From Azospirillum oryzae (GTDB lineage: Bacteria > Pseudomonadota > Alphaproteobacteria > Azospirillales > Azospirillaceae), in NCBI RefSeq assembly GCF_008364795.1, contig NZ_VTTM01000016.1:62001-126000 (forward strand): DNA of 64,000 nucleotides, in the 5' to 3' direction. The notes under the pieces were generated by a model. It was not told the DNA's origin, made no database searches, and was given only the letters and a program-made list of their open reading frames with translations. Positions 55,703-63,610 of this stretch are shown piece by piece; positions within the stretch are counted from its first letter, which is position 1, and each line of letters opens with the position of its first letter. Both the position numbers and the translations under genes were made by a program.

Positions 55703-55858
55703 TCACTGGGTGAAGAACATCGCGGCGAAGACGGCGGCGGTGGCGGCGATCACCGTCACCAGCCCGTTGCGCCCCAGTGCGCGTTGGCGGTGCAACGCCA
55801 CCGCCACCACGATGACGGCTACGCTGGTCAGAATCAGGCCCAACTTGGCTTCGGTCAT
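55703..55858 (-). CDS. Small membrane protein of the nor cluster (51 aa)
   Basis: A 51-residue frame with one or two hydrophobic stretches: MTEAKLGLILTSVAVIVVAVAL at the start and LVTVIAATAAVFAAMFF at the end. AAGGA lies nine bases before the ATG. It is 24 bp behind the subunit-IV-like gene on the same strand and faces the kynurenine operon end 6 bp away. I do not recognise a family; the position suggests a minor accessory subunit of the NO reductase system. Too short for most automatic gene calls. Confidence 0.6.
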   Translation of the reverse strand: MTEAKLGLILTSVAVIVVAVALHRQRALGRNGLVTVIAATAAVFAAMFFTQ

Positions 55859-55882
55859 GACGAACTATCCTTGATGTCGGTG

Positions 55883-56185
55883 TCAGTGCGGGCCGATCCA
55901 GCCCAGCGCGCCGGCGGTGGTGACCAACAGGATGACCCCGCACAGCAACACCAGCCAGCCGGTCATCGCCAGCCGCCAGCCCGGTCCGGCCTGATCCAAT
56001 TCCAGGTAATGCAGAAGGATTTCCCGTCCCTTCGCCACGGCCAGCGCCAGCAGCAGAGCCGCCCCGGCGATGCCGACGCTGCCGCCCGCATCGCCATGGC
56101 GGGCGAACAGCAGGGTGACGGCGGTCAGGCCGATCAGCACCAGCCAGGACAGCGTCAGCCGGTCGATCTTCTTGAAATGCGTCAT
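55883..56185 (-). CDS. Cytochrome c oxidase subunit IV-like protein (NorF-like position)
   Basis: A 100-aa protein with three helices: TLSWLVLIGLTAVTLLFA, VGIAGAALLLALAVAKGREILLHYLEL and WRLAMTGWLVLLCGVILLVTTA. The segment AKGREILLHYLEL is characteristic of the proteobacterial COX4/prokaryotic subunit IV family. In nor clusters, a small membrane protein beside NorE is called NorF and helps full NO reductase activity; the same role is likely here. GAGGAG precedes the start. It is 11 bp after norE. Confidence 0.8.
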   Translation of the reverse strand: MTHFKKIDRLTLSWLVLIGLTAVTLLFARHGDAGGSVGIAGAALLLALAVAKGREILLHYLELDQAGPGWRLAMTGWLVLLCGVILLVTTAGALGWIGPH

Positions 56186-56196
56186 GGCCGGTCTCC

Positions 56197-56823
56197 TCAG
56201 CGGATCAGATAGACGAGCGGATAGAGGATCACCCAGACCAGATCCACCATGTGCCAGAAGGCCGCCCCGGTCTCCAGATTCTCAATCAGCGTTTCGGGCA
56301 TCGTCTCGGGGCCGGACCGGCTGACCAGCAGCAGGATGACGATTCCCAGCACCACATGCAGGGCGTGGAAACCGGTCAGCAGGAAATAGAGGGTGAAGAA
56401 GGTATCGGTGTCGATGGTCAGGCCGGCGCCCAGTGTCGCCGAATATTCCATCGCCTTCACCGCCAGGAACACCGATCCCACCGCCGCCGCCATCATCATC
56501 GCCCGGCGCGCCTGCGCCACCGCGCCGCGCCGGCCGGCGGCGACGCCGCGGGCGGCCAGATAGCCGCTGGTCACCAGCACCATGGTGTTCAGCGCCCCCG
56601 CCGTGCCGTTCAGATGCGCCTGACCCGCGGCGAAGGTCGCCGGGTCCAGCACGCGGGCGACGGCGAAGCCGATGAAGGCGGCGCCGAACACCGCGAGTTC
56701 GCTGAAGATCAGGATCCACATCATCAGGTTGCCGGGCAGGGCGGCGAGGCCGCCCGCCCTTTCTTCGGGTCCCGTCAGTTCCGGGCCCCTCATCTCCAGG
56801 CCCCTCATCTCGATGTCGGCCAT
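56197..56823 (-). CDS. norE: NorE, cytochrome c oxidase subunit III-like protein
   Basis: Membrane protein of 208 aa with five helices of the COX3 fold: LMMWILIFSELAVFGAAFIGFAV, TMVLVTSGYLAARGVAAG, FFTLYFLLTGFHALHVVLGIVILLLV and GAAFWHMVDLVWVILYPLVYLI. It is an accessory protein of NorCB. The first 30 residues contain a small repeat (EMRGLEMRG). The start at 56823 is preferred because the FNR-type box centred at 56899.5 predicts transcription from about 56858, which leaves 35 nt of leader; an ATG at 56853 would leave almost none. Divergent from norC. Confidence 0.87.
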   Translation of the reverse strand: MADIEMRGLEMRGPELTGPEERAGGLAALPGNLMMWILIFSELAVFGAAFIGFAVARVLDPATFAAGQAHLNGTAGALNTMVLVTSGYLAARGVAAGRRGAVAQARRAMMMAAAVGSVFLAVKAMEYSATLGAGLTIDTDTFFTLYFLLTGFHALHVVLGIVILLLVSRSGPETMPETLIENLETGAAFWHMVDLVWVILYPLVYLIR

Positions 56824-56892
56824 ATCCAATTCCCGGTGTCCAAAGCTTGTCATCACGTATGCGAATGATATGTCGCCGGCCCCGCCATCGGC

Positions 56893-56906
56893 TTGACCAC
56901 GGTCAA
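56893..56906. promoter_or_regulatory. FNR/NnrR-type box between norE and norC
   Basis: TTGAC-CACG-GTCAA is a perfect 14-bp palindrome in the 249-bp divergent gap. At class-II spacing (centre at -41.5) it predicts starts near 56858 for norE and 56941 for norC. The form TTGAC/GTCAA differs from the E. coli FNR consensus TTGAT/ATCAA in the inner base and fits the CRP/FNR-type NO regulators NnrR/Dnr. Confidence 0.75.
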
Positions 56907-57072
56907 GGAATGACCTTCCGCCACGGTCAATTATTCGTCCGACCCGTGGCGGTAAGACGCTGCGACGCCCGTCTTCCGGCCCCTGCTTCCAGACTGCGGC
57001 TTCGCGCAACCAACGCCTCCCGAACCGACCCCCACTCGACCGACAGATCGAGATTTCCAGGGATCCCGAGCG

Positions 57073-57525
57073 ATGACCGAACGCTTTACCAAGGCGGCCG
57101 CGCGAAACATCTTCTATGGCGGATCGCTGTTCTTCTTCGCGACATTCGTCACGATGACCGCGCTCAGCCACAATTACATCGTCAACACCAGCACAGACAA
57201 GAAGGGGCTGACCGAGGCGGTCACCCGTGGCAAGCATGTGTGGGAAAAGAACTCCTGCATCAACTGCCACACGCTGCTCGGCGAGGGCGCCTATTTCGCC
57301 CCCGAGCTGGGCAATGTCTGGCTGCGCTACGGCGGCGACAAGGACCCGGAGGGCGCCGTGATGGCGCTGAAGGGCTGGATGGCGGCCCAGCCCTCCGGGA
57401 TCGAGGGCCGGCGCCAGATGCCGCAGTTCAACCTGACCGAAAAGGAGGTCGAGGATCTCGCCGCCTTCCTGGAATGGACCAGCCGCATCAACACCCAGAA
57501 CTGGCCGCCCAAGCTGTCGGGCTGA
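57073..57525 (+). CDS. norC: Nitric oxide reductase subunit C (cytochrome c)
   Basis: Membrane-anchored cytochrome c of 150 aa. One N-terminal helix (about 12-31, NIFYGGSLFFFATFVTMTAL) is followed by the heme-binding site C62-x-x-C65-H66 (CINCHTLLGEGAYFAPEL). The distal methionine is probably that in RRQMPQFNLTEKEV. It feeds electrons to NorB. First gene of norCBQD-mogA; norB starts 13 bp after its stop. Confidence 0.95.
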   Translation: MTERFTKAAARNIFYGGSLFFFATFVTMTALSHNYIVNTSTDKKGLTEAVTRGKHVWEKNSCINCHTLLGEGAYFAPELGNVWLRYGGDKDPEGAVMALKGWMAAQPSGIEGRRQMPQFNLTEKEVEDLAAFLEWTSRINTQNWPPKLSG

Positions 57526-57538
57526 GGAGATTTCCGTC

Positions 57539-58888
57539 ATGAAGTACGAATCGCAAAAAGTCGCCCTCTATTACTTCGCGGCGGCCATGGGACTGTTCGG
57601 TGTGCAGATCCTGGTGGGTCTCCTGGCCGGCACCGTCTATGTGCTGCCCAACACGATGTCGGAGCTGCTGCCCTTCAACATCATCCGGATGATCCACACC
57701 AACGCGCTGATCGTCTGGCTGCTGATCGGCTTCTTCGGCGCCGCCTATTATCTGATCCCGGAAGAGGCTGAAACCGAACTGCACAGCCCGAAGCTGGCGC
57801 TGATCCAGCTCGGCCTGTTCGTCTTCGGCGCGCTGGCCGCCGTCGTCGGCTATGTCTTCCGCATCCATGAGGGGCGCGAGTTCCTGGAACAGCCGCTGTG
57901 GATCAAGGCCGCCATCGTCGTCGTCGCGCTGATGTTCCTCTACAACGTCACGCTGACGGTGCTGAAGGGTCGCCGCACGGTCATCACCAACATCCTGCTG
58001 GTGGGCATGTGGGGCATCGCCATCTTCTTCCTGTTCTCCTTCTACAACCCGGGCAACCTGGCCCTGGACAAGATGTACTGGTGGTACGTCGTCCATCTGT
58101 GGGTCGAAGGCGTGTGGGAACTGGTCCTGGCCTCCATCCTCGCCTTCCTGATGATCAAGATGACCGGCGTCGACCGTGAGGTCGTTGAGAAGTGGCTGTA
58201 CGCCATGGTCGGCCTCGCCCTGTTCAGCGGCATCCTCGGCACCGGCCACCATTATTACTGGATCGGCACGCCCGGTTACTGGCAGTGGATCGGCTCGCTG
58301 TTCTCCACGCTGGAAGTCGCCCCCTTCTTCACCATGGTCGTCTTCGCCTTCATGATGGTGTGGAAGAGCGGCCGTCGTCACCCGAACAAGGCGGCGATGC
58401 TGTGGTCGCTGGGCTGCGCGGTCTTCGCCTTCTTCGGCGCCGGGCTGTGGGGCTTCCTGCACACGCTGGCCCCGATCAACTACTACACCCACGGCACCCA
58501 GGTGACCGCGGCGCACGGGCACCTCGCCTTCTACGGCGCCTATGCGATGATCAACCTCGCCATCATCACCTACGCGATGCCCTACCTGCGCGGCCGGGCG
58601 CCCTACAACCAGACCCTCAACATCTGGAGCTTCTGGCTGATGAGCGGCGGCATGGCCTTCATGACCTTCGCCCTGACCGCCGCCGGCATCGTGCAGACCC
58701 ACCTGCAGCGCGTGATGGGCATGGGTTACATGGAGGTCCAGGAACAGATCGCCATGTTCTACTGGCTGCGTCTGGGCGGCGGCGTCGCCGTCGGGATCGG
58801 CGTGCTGGTCTACCTCTACGCCATCTTCGGCCCGGCCCGTGAGGAGCGTCCGGTTGCCGTCGCCGGCGGCCTCCAGGCGGCCGAGTAA
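57539..58888 (+). CDS. norB: Nitric oxide reductase subunit B
   Basis: Catalytic subunit of 449 aa with about 12 helices, related to heme-copper oxidases and reducing 2 NO to N2O. Heme and FeB ligand regions are seen in MIHTNALIVWLLIGFFGAAYYLIPEE, HLWVEGVWELVLAS, GTGHHYYWIGTPGYWQWIGSLFSTLE and HGHLAFYGAYAMINLAIITYAMP. It is the cNor type (no fused quinol domain), working with NorC. GAGGAG precedes the start. A hairpin follows before norQ. Confidence 0.95.
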   Translation: MKYESQKVALYYFAAAMGLFGVQILVGLLAGTVYVLPNTMSELLPFNIIRMIHTNALIVWLLIGFFGAAYYLIPEEAETELHSPKLALIQLGLFVFGALAAVVGYVFRIHEGREFLEQPLWIKAAIVVVALMFLYNVTLTVLKGRRTVITNILLVGMWGIAIFFLFSFYNPGNLALDKMYWWYVVHLWVEGVWELVLASILAFLMIKMTGVDREVVEKWLYAMVGLALFSGILGTGHHYYWIGTPGYWQWIGSLFSTLEVAPFFTMVVFAFMMVWKSGRRHPNKAAMLWSLGCAVFAFFGAGLWGFLHTLAPINYYTHGTQVTAAHGHLAFYGAYAMINLAIITYAMPYLRGRAPYNQTLNIWSFWLMSGGMAFMTFALTAAGIVQTHLQRVMGMGYMEVQEQIAMFYWLRLGGGVAVGIGVLVYLYAIFGPAREERPVAVAGGLQAAE

Positions 58889-58901
58889 GCCTCGAACCTC
58901 C

Positions 58902-58930
58902 GGCCCCCGTTCGCATCCGCGGCGGGGGCC
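58902..58930 (+). other. Hairpin between norB and norQ
   Basis: GGCCCCCG (58902-58909) and CGGGGGCC (58923-58930) form a perfect 8-bp GC stem, 13 bp after the norB stop; only GTCCGTTTTCC follows. It may act as a partial terminator or a 3' stabiliser that sets norCB above norQD, with norQ starting 24 bp further. Confidence 0.5.
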
Positions 58931-58954
58931 GTCCGTTTTCCAGGAGTCCTTCCC

Positions 58955-59791
58955 ATGATCCGCAGCGCCGCCACCCTTGCCGCCGTCCCCGGTACCGCCG
59001 ATGCCGCCAACAGTGCCGATCTGCCCTACTATCAGCCGACGGGCGACGAGTGCGCGCTGTTCGAGCATGCCTACAACCACCGCCTGCCTCTTCTGCTGAA
59101 GGGGCCGACCGGCTGCGGCAAGACCCGCTTCGTCGCCCATATGGCGGCCAAGCTCGGCCGGCCGCTCTACACCGTGTCCTGCCACGACGACCTGACCGCC
59201 GCCGACCTGACCGGCCGCTATCTGCTGAAAGGCGGCGACACCGTCTGGGCCGACGGGCCTCTCACCCGTGCCGTCCGCGAAGGCGCGATCTGCTATCTGG
59301 ACGAGGTGGTGGAGGCGCGCAAGGACGTCACCGTCGTGCTGCACCCGCTGACCGACGACCGCCGCATCCTGCCGCTGGACCGCACCGGCGAGACGCTGGA
59401 GGCGCCCGCGGGCTTCATGCTGGTGGTGTCCTACAACCCCGGCTACCAGAATGTGCTGAAGGCGCTGAAGCCCAGCACCCGCCAGCGCTTCCTGGCCGTC
59501 GAGTTCGATTTCCCGTCGCCCGAGCGCGAGATCCCCATCGTCGCCACCGAAAGCGGCCTGCCCGAGAACCGCGTCGCCCCGCTGGTCCGCCTCGCCAACG
59601 CGCTCCGCGCGCTGAAGGGGCAGGATCTGGAGGAAGGCGTGTCGACCCGCCTGCTGATCTACTGCGCCACGCTGATCCGCTCCGGCATGAAGCCGGAACG
59701 TGCCATCCGCGCCGCCCTGATCGAGCCGCTGACCGACGATCCGGACATCCGCGCCGCCCTGCTGCGCGTGGCCGAGGTCACGCTGGGCTGA
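58955..59791 (+). CDS. norQ: NorQ, AAA+ ATPase for NO reductase activation
   Basis: MoxR-type AAA+ ATPase of 278 aa (CbbQ/NirQ/NorQ group). Walker A is GPTGCGKT at 50-57, Walker B is ICYLDEVVEARKDV, and the arginine-finger region is NPGYQNVLKALKPSTRQRF. With NorD it inserts or activates the non-heme iron FeB of NorB. CAGGAG precedes the start. Confidence 0.92.
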   Translation: MIRSAATLAAVPGTADAANSADLPYYQPTGDECALFEHAYNHRLPLLLKGPTGCGKTRFVAHMAAKLGRPLYTVSCHDDLTAADLTGRYLLKGGDTVWADGPLTRAVREGAICYLDEVVEARKDVTVVLHPLTDDRRILPLDRTGETLEAPAGFMLVVSYNPGYQNVLKALKPSTRQRFLAVEFDFPSPEREIPIVATESGLPENRVAPLVRLANALRALKGQDLEEGVSTRLLIYCATLIRSGMKPERAIRAALIEPLTDDPDIRAALLRVAEVTLG

Positions 59792-59813
59792 TCGAAGGGG
59801 TTGATCGAAGGGG
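59789..59813 (+). repeat. Short tandem duplication at the norQ-norD junction
   Basis: TGATCGAAGGGG occurs at 59789-59800 and again at 59802-59813. The first copy contains the norQ TGA stop. The second copy forms the purine-rich ribosome-binding region of norD. Confidence 0.75.
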
Positions 59814-59828
59814 CGGGGGGGCATCGTC

Positions 59829-61745
59829 ATGCTGGAGTTCTTCGAACCGGAAGAGACCGTCGGCCGTCTGTGGCACCGCCTGATCGGCGGACGGTCGAGC
59901 TATCCGCATCATCCGGAAGCCGCGGTGACGCTGGAATCCATGCGTCCGCGGCTGGCGGTGTTCTTCCGGGCGCTGGGCGGCGACCGCGGGGTTCGGCTTG
60001 CCGCCGGGACCGCCGCGGTGTCGGGGCACCGGCTGTCGCTGCTCGGCCGCATCGGGCTGGGGGAGGAGCGGGTGGAGCGGGCGGCGCTCGACGGCAATGT
60101 GCTGCAGTTGCCGACGGTCATCGACCTGTTCCCAGACCCGGCCCTGAACGAGCGGCTCTATGAATGGCTCGCCGCCTTCTTCGCCCATGCCGAAGCCGAG
60201 CCGGCTCCCGCCGACCCGCTGCAGGCCGACCTGCAGGCGCTGCGCGGCGCGGCGGCCACCACGGTGCGGGTGCTGACGCGCTGGCCCGGCCTGTCCGGCA
60301 TGCATGAGGAACTGGCCCGCGCCGTCGCCGTCATCCGGCCGCCCCGCCGCCTGCCGCCGGTGGAGGCGGATGTCGAGCGCGCCGTCCTGGCGCTGCTCGG
60401 CGCCGGTGCCGTCACCAGCGAAGGGGCGCGCATGCTCGCGCCCACCGTGCCGCTATCTGACTTCACGGCTCCCTATGGCTATGCCCGCCTGCTGCCGGTG
60501 CCGCTGTGGGGCCTCGTCGTACCGGGTGCCGAGCGTGACGCCGCCGCCGCGGTGGACAGCCCCGGCGAGGGCGGGCAGGCGGCCGAGGGCGACCAGCGCC
60601 GCCGCGCCGCGACCCGCCGGCAGACCGACCAGATCCAGCGCAACGACCCGCTGATCCTCAACCGCTTCGAAAAGATGCTGAGCCTCGCCGAGGCGCTGAA
60701 CATCCCGCGCGCGGTCGATGACGACGACGCGGAGAATGCCCGCAAGGCCGCCGGCGACCTCGACGAGATCGCGGTCGGCGCGCATCAGCGCAAGGCGTCG
60801 ACCACGCTGAAGCTCGACCTCGACCTCGGCGCGCCGGTGGTGGACGACACGCCGCTGGTGGCGACCCTGAGCTACCCGGAATGGGACCACGGTCGGCAGG
60901 CCCATCTCCCCAACCACTGCCGTGTGATCGCCGAGACGGCACCGGCCGACGGTGAGTCCTGGCAGCCCGACGCCGCGGCCCAGCGCCGCATCCGGCAGGT
61001 CCGCCGCCAGTTCGAGGCGTTGCGCCCGCGCCGCATGCTGTTCACCGGGCAGGCCGATGGCGACGAGCTTGATCTGGCCGCCCTGGTGCGCAGCCGGGCC
61101 GATCTTCAGGCCGGCGGCTGCGGCAGCGACCGCGTGCACCAGCAGGTGCGCAGCGCCGCACGCGATCTAGCGGTGGCGGTGCTGGTCGACGGCTCTCTCT
61201 CCACCGACGGCTGGATCGAGGGCCGCCGCGTTCTGGATGTGGAGAAGGAGGCGCTGCTAGCGCTGACCCACGGCCTGACCGCCTGCGGCGATGCCCATGC
61301 GCTCTATTCCTTCACCTCGCGCCGGCGCGACTGGGTGCGGGTGCAGACGCTGAAGGACTTCGAGGAGCCGCTGGGCGCCACCGTCACCCGCCGCATCGGT
61401 GCGCTGAAGCCCGGCTACTACACCCGCATGGGTGCGGCGATCCGCCACGTCACCGCCCAGCTTGCCGACCGGCCGAACCGCCACCGGCTTCTGGTTCTGC
61501 TGACCGACGGCAAGCCCAACGACGTGGACCATTACGAAGGCCGCTATGGCATCGAGGACACCCGGCAGGCGATCCGCGAGGCACGGCGCGACGGGCTGGC
61601 GGTCTTCGCCATCACCGTCGACGCCCAGGCGCGTGACTATATCCCCTATCTGTTCGGGCGCGGCGCCTATGCCATATTCCCGCAGGTTTCCCACCTGACC
61701 AAGGCGTTGCCGGCGCTCTACCGGCAGGTCGCCTGTGCCGCCTGA
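59829..61745 (+). CDS. norD: NorD, VWA-domain activation protein
   Basis: Protein of 638 aa with a C-terminal von Willebrand A domain. The metal site starts D454-x-S456-x-S458 (VLVDGSLSTDGW), with LLVLLTDGKPNDVDHYEGRYG further on. It pairs with NorQ as a MoxR/VWA chaperone for NO reductase. The N-terminal half has no recognised motif besides NorD similarity. mogA follows after 20 bp. Confidence 0.92.
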   Translation: MLEFFEPEETVGRLWHRLIGGRSSYPHHPEAAVTLESMRPRLAVFFRALGGDRGVRLAAGTAAVSGHRLSLLGRIGLGEERVERAALDGNVLQLPTVIDLFPDPALNERLYEWLAAFFAHAEAEPAPADPLQADLQALRGAAATTVRVLTRWPGLSGMHEELARAVAVIRPPRRLPPVEADVERAVLALLGAGAVTSEGARMLAPTVPLSDFTAPYGYARLLPVPLWGLVVPGAERDAAAAVDSPGEGGQAAEGDQRRRAATRRQTDQIQRNDPLILNRFEKMLSLAEALNIPRAVDDDDAENARKAAGDLDEIAVGAHQRKASTTLKLDLDLGAPVVDDTPLVATLSYPEWDHGRQAHLPNHCRVIAETAPADGESWQPDAAAQRRIRQVRRQFEALRPRRMLFTGQADGDELDLAALVRSRADLQAGGCGSDRVHQQVRSAARDLAVAVLVDGSLSTDGWIEGRRVLDVEKEALLALTHGLTACGDAHALYSFTSRRRDWVRVQTLKDFEEPLGATVTRRIGALKPGYYTRMGAAIRHVTAQLADRPNRHRLLVLLTDGKPNDVDHYEGRYGIEDTRQAIREARRDGLAVFAITVDAQARDYIPYLFGRGAYAIFPQVSHLTKALPALYRQVACAA

Positions 61746-61765
61746 CCGAAAAAGGACCATCGACC

Positions 61766-62314
61766 ATGAGCGAACCGGTGCAGATCGGGCCCGTAAAGAT
61801 CGGTATCGTCACAGTCTCCGACCGCGCCAGCCGCGGCGTCTACGAGGACAAGGGCGGTCCGGCGATCGCTGAGGAGTTGACGCGCATCGTCGCCTCCCCC
61901 TGGGTGGCGGAGGCGCGGGTCATCCCGGACGAACTGGACCTGATCGCCGCGACCCTGACCGAGCTGTGCGATCTCGCCGGCTGCGATCTGGTGGTGACCA
62001 CCGGCGGCACCGGCCCGGCCCCGCGCGACGTGACGCCGGAGGCGACGGAGCGGGTCTGCGACAAGATGATGCCGGGCTTCGGCGAACTGATGCGCTCGGT
62101 CAGTCTGCGGGTGGTGCCGACCGCCATCCTGTCGCGCCAGACCGCGGGCATCCGGGGCCGCAGCCTGATCGTCAACCTGCCGGGCAAGCCGTCGGCCATC
62201 CATGACTGCCTGATGGCGGTGTTTCCCGCGATCCCCTATTGCCTCGACCTGATCGGTGCCGGCCGGATCGAGACGGACCCGCAAATCTGCGTGGCATTTC
62301 GACCGAAGTCCTGA
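61766..62314 (+). CDS. mogA: Molybdopterin adenylyltransferase MogA
   Basis: A 182-aa enzyme that adenylates molybdopterin before metal insertion. The MoCF motifs are KIGIVTVSDRASRGVYEDKGGPAI, TTGGTGPAPRDVTPEAT and LIVNLPGKPSAIHDCL. The placement 20 bp behind norD indicates cotranscription with the NO reductase genes, which do not need molybdenum; supply of cofactor for a nitrate reductase encoded elsewhere would explain it. The nirK promoter region starts right after its stop. Confidence 0.9.
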   Translation: MSEPVQIGPVKIGIVTVSDRASRGVYEDKGGPAIAEELTRIVASPWVAEARVIPDELDLIAATLTELCDLAGCDLVVTTGGTGPAPRDVTPEATERVCDKMMPGFGELMRSVSLRVVPTAILSRQTAGIRGRSLIVNLPGKPSAIHDCLMAVFPAIPYCLDLIGAGRIETDPQICVAFRPKS

Positions 62315-62385
62315 AATCGCAAAATCATCACACTTTGTATGGAAATAAAGAGGGGCTGCGACAAAATAGCGTTCAGGTCTTCCAC

Positions 62386-62399
62386 TTGACGGCGGTCAA
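62386..62399 (+). promoter_or_regulatory. FNR/NnrR-type box upstream of nirK
   Basis: TTGAC-GGCG-GTCAA, a perfect palindrome centred 69.5 bp before the nirK ATG; class-II spacing predicts a start near 62434 and a 28-nt leader. The same form is present at 56893 and 43602. Confidence 0.75.
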
Positions 62400-62461
62400 G
62401 CATCTGCAGTGGTGGCGGGAGGAATATTCCCTCACAAGAAACATCCAGCCGAGACGACGCC

Positions 62462-63529
62462 ATGAAGACCAAGCTCTCCCTCGTCACCGTCAGCGCCGCC
62501 GCACTGATGATCCTGTCCGGTATCGGCGCCGCTTCGGCGGCTGAAACGCTCTATGCCGACCCGAAGGTCAAGCAGCCCACGCTCAGCGTCGTCCAGGACC
62601 CGGCCGCCGTCCCGGCGCCGGAAAAGGCCGGCAAGCGGGCGCCGAAGACCCACAAGGTGCAGTTGACGACGTCCGAGGTCGAATCGACCCTTGATGACGG
62701 CACCACCTACACCTATTGGACCTTCAACAACACGGTTCCGGGTCCGATGGTGCGGGTGCGGGTTGGCGATACGGTGGATGTTTCGATCTCCAACGCGCCG
62801 GAATCGACGATGAACCACTCCGTCGACTTCCATGCCGCGACCGGCTTCCTCGGTGGCGGCCAGATCACCCAGGTGGAACCCGGCCAGACCAAGTCCTTCA
62901 GCTTCAAGGCGCTGACCCCGGGCGTCTTCGTCTATCACTGCGCCACGCCGATGGTCGCCCACCACATCTCAAAGGGCATGTACGGCCTGATCGTGGTGGA
63001 GCCGGAAGCCGGCCTGCCGCCGGTCGATCACGAATTCTACGTGATGCAGCAGGAAATCTACGCCACCAAGGCCAAGAACCTCGCGAATGCCGAGGACGAC
63101 TATGACGGCCTCGTCAACGAGCGTCCGAGCTATCTGGTGTTCAACGGCACCGTCGGTGCGCTGACCAAGGACAAGCCGCTGAAGGCGAAGGTCGGCGAGA
63201 CGGTCCGCCTGTTCTTCGGCGTCGGCGGCCCGAACCTGACCTCCTCCTTCCACGTCATCGGCGAGATCTTCGACAAGGTCTATAACCTGGGCGGCCTGGA
63301 AAGCGAGCCGTCGAAGGGCATCCAGACCGTAACCGTCGCCCCCGGCGGCGCCACCATGGTGGAATTCAAGGTCGAATACCCCGGCAAATACGCCCTGGTC
63401 GACCATGCGCTGAGCCGTGCCACCAAGGGCCTGATCGGCATCCTGGAAGTCGAAGGCAAGCCCGACGACAGCATCATCAAGGACAAGAGCGGCGACAGCC
63501 GCAAGCAGTTGGGCGAGATGAAGCACTGA
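62462..63529 (+). CDS. nirK: Copper-containing nitrite reductase
   Basis: Periplasmic two-cupredoxin enzyme of 355 aa reducing nitrite to NO. The signal peptide ends near residue 26 (GIGAASA|AETL). Type-1 copper ligands are H119, C160, H167 or H168, and M173 (HCATPMVAHHISKGM); type-2 ligands are H124 and H159 plus a histidine in the second domain (FHVIGEIF and DHALSRATKG regions). D122 in VDFH is the catalytic aspartate. The Cys-to-Met loop is one residue shorter than in the classical Alcaligenes-type HCAPPGMVPWHVVSGM, pointing to the class-II branch. It has its own FNR-type box and terminator. Confidence 0.95.
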   Translation: MKTKLSLVTVSAAALMILSGIGAASAAETLYADPKVKQPTLSVVQDPAAVPAPEKAGKRAPKTHKVQLTTSEVESTLDDGTTYTYWTFNNTVPGPMVRVRVGDTVDVSISNAPESTMNHSVDFHAATGFLGGGQITQVEPGQTKSFSFKALTPGVFVYHCATPMVAHHISKGMYGLIVVEPEAGLPPVDHEFYVMQQEIYATKAKNLANAEDDYDGLVNERPSYLVFNGTVGALTKDKPLKAKVGETVRLFFGVGGPNLTSSFHVIGEIFDKVYNLGGLESEPSKGIQTVTVAPGGATMVEFKVEYPGKYALVDHALSRATKGLIGILEVEGKPDDSIIKDKSGDSRKQLGEMKH

Positions 63530-63551
63530 TTGCTTCGCTGAGCACGGAAGG

Positions 63552-63581
63552 GCCGCTCTCCCGCAAGGGAGGGCGGCTTTT
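63552..63581 (+). terminator. Rho-independent terminator of nirK
   Basis: GCCGCTCTCCC and GGGAGGGCGGC form an 11-bp stem (one G-U) around GCAA and are followed by TTTT. It begins 23 bp after the nirK stop. Confidence 0.8.
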
Positions 63582-63610
63582 CCGCGTGTGCGTGGTTTAT
63601 TCGCTGCGGC

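Noticed and set aside
57488..59830. 780-codon open frame on the minus strand
   Set aside because: Antisense to norB and norQ, which are unmistakable.
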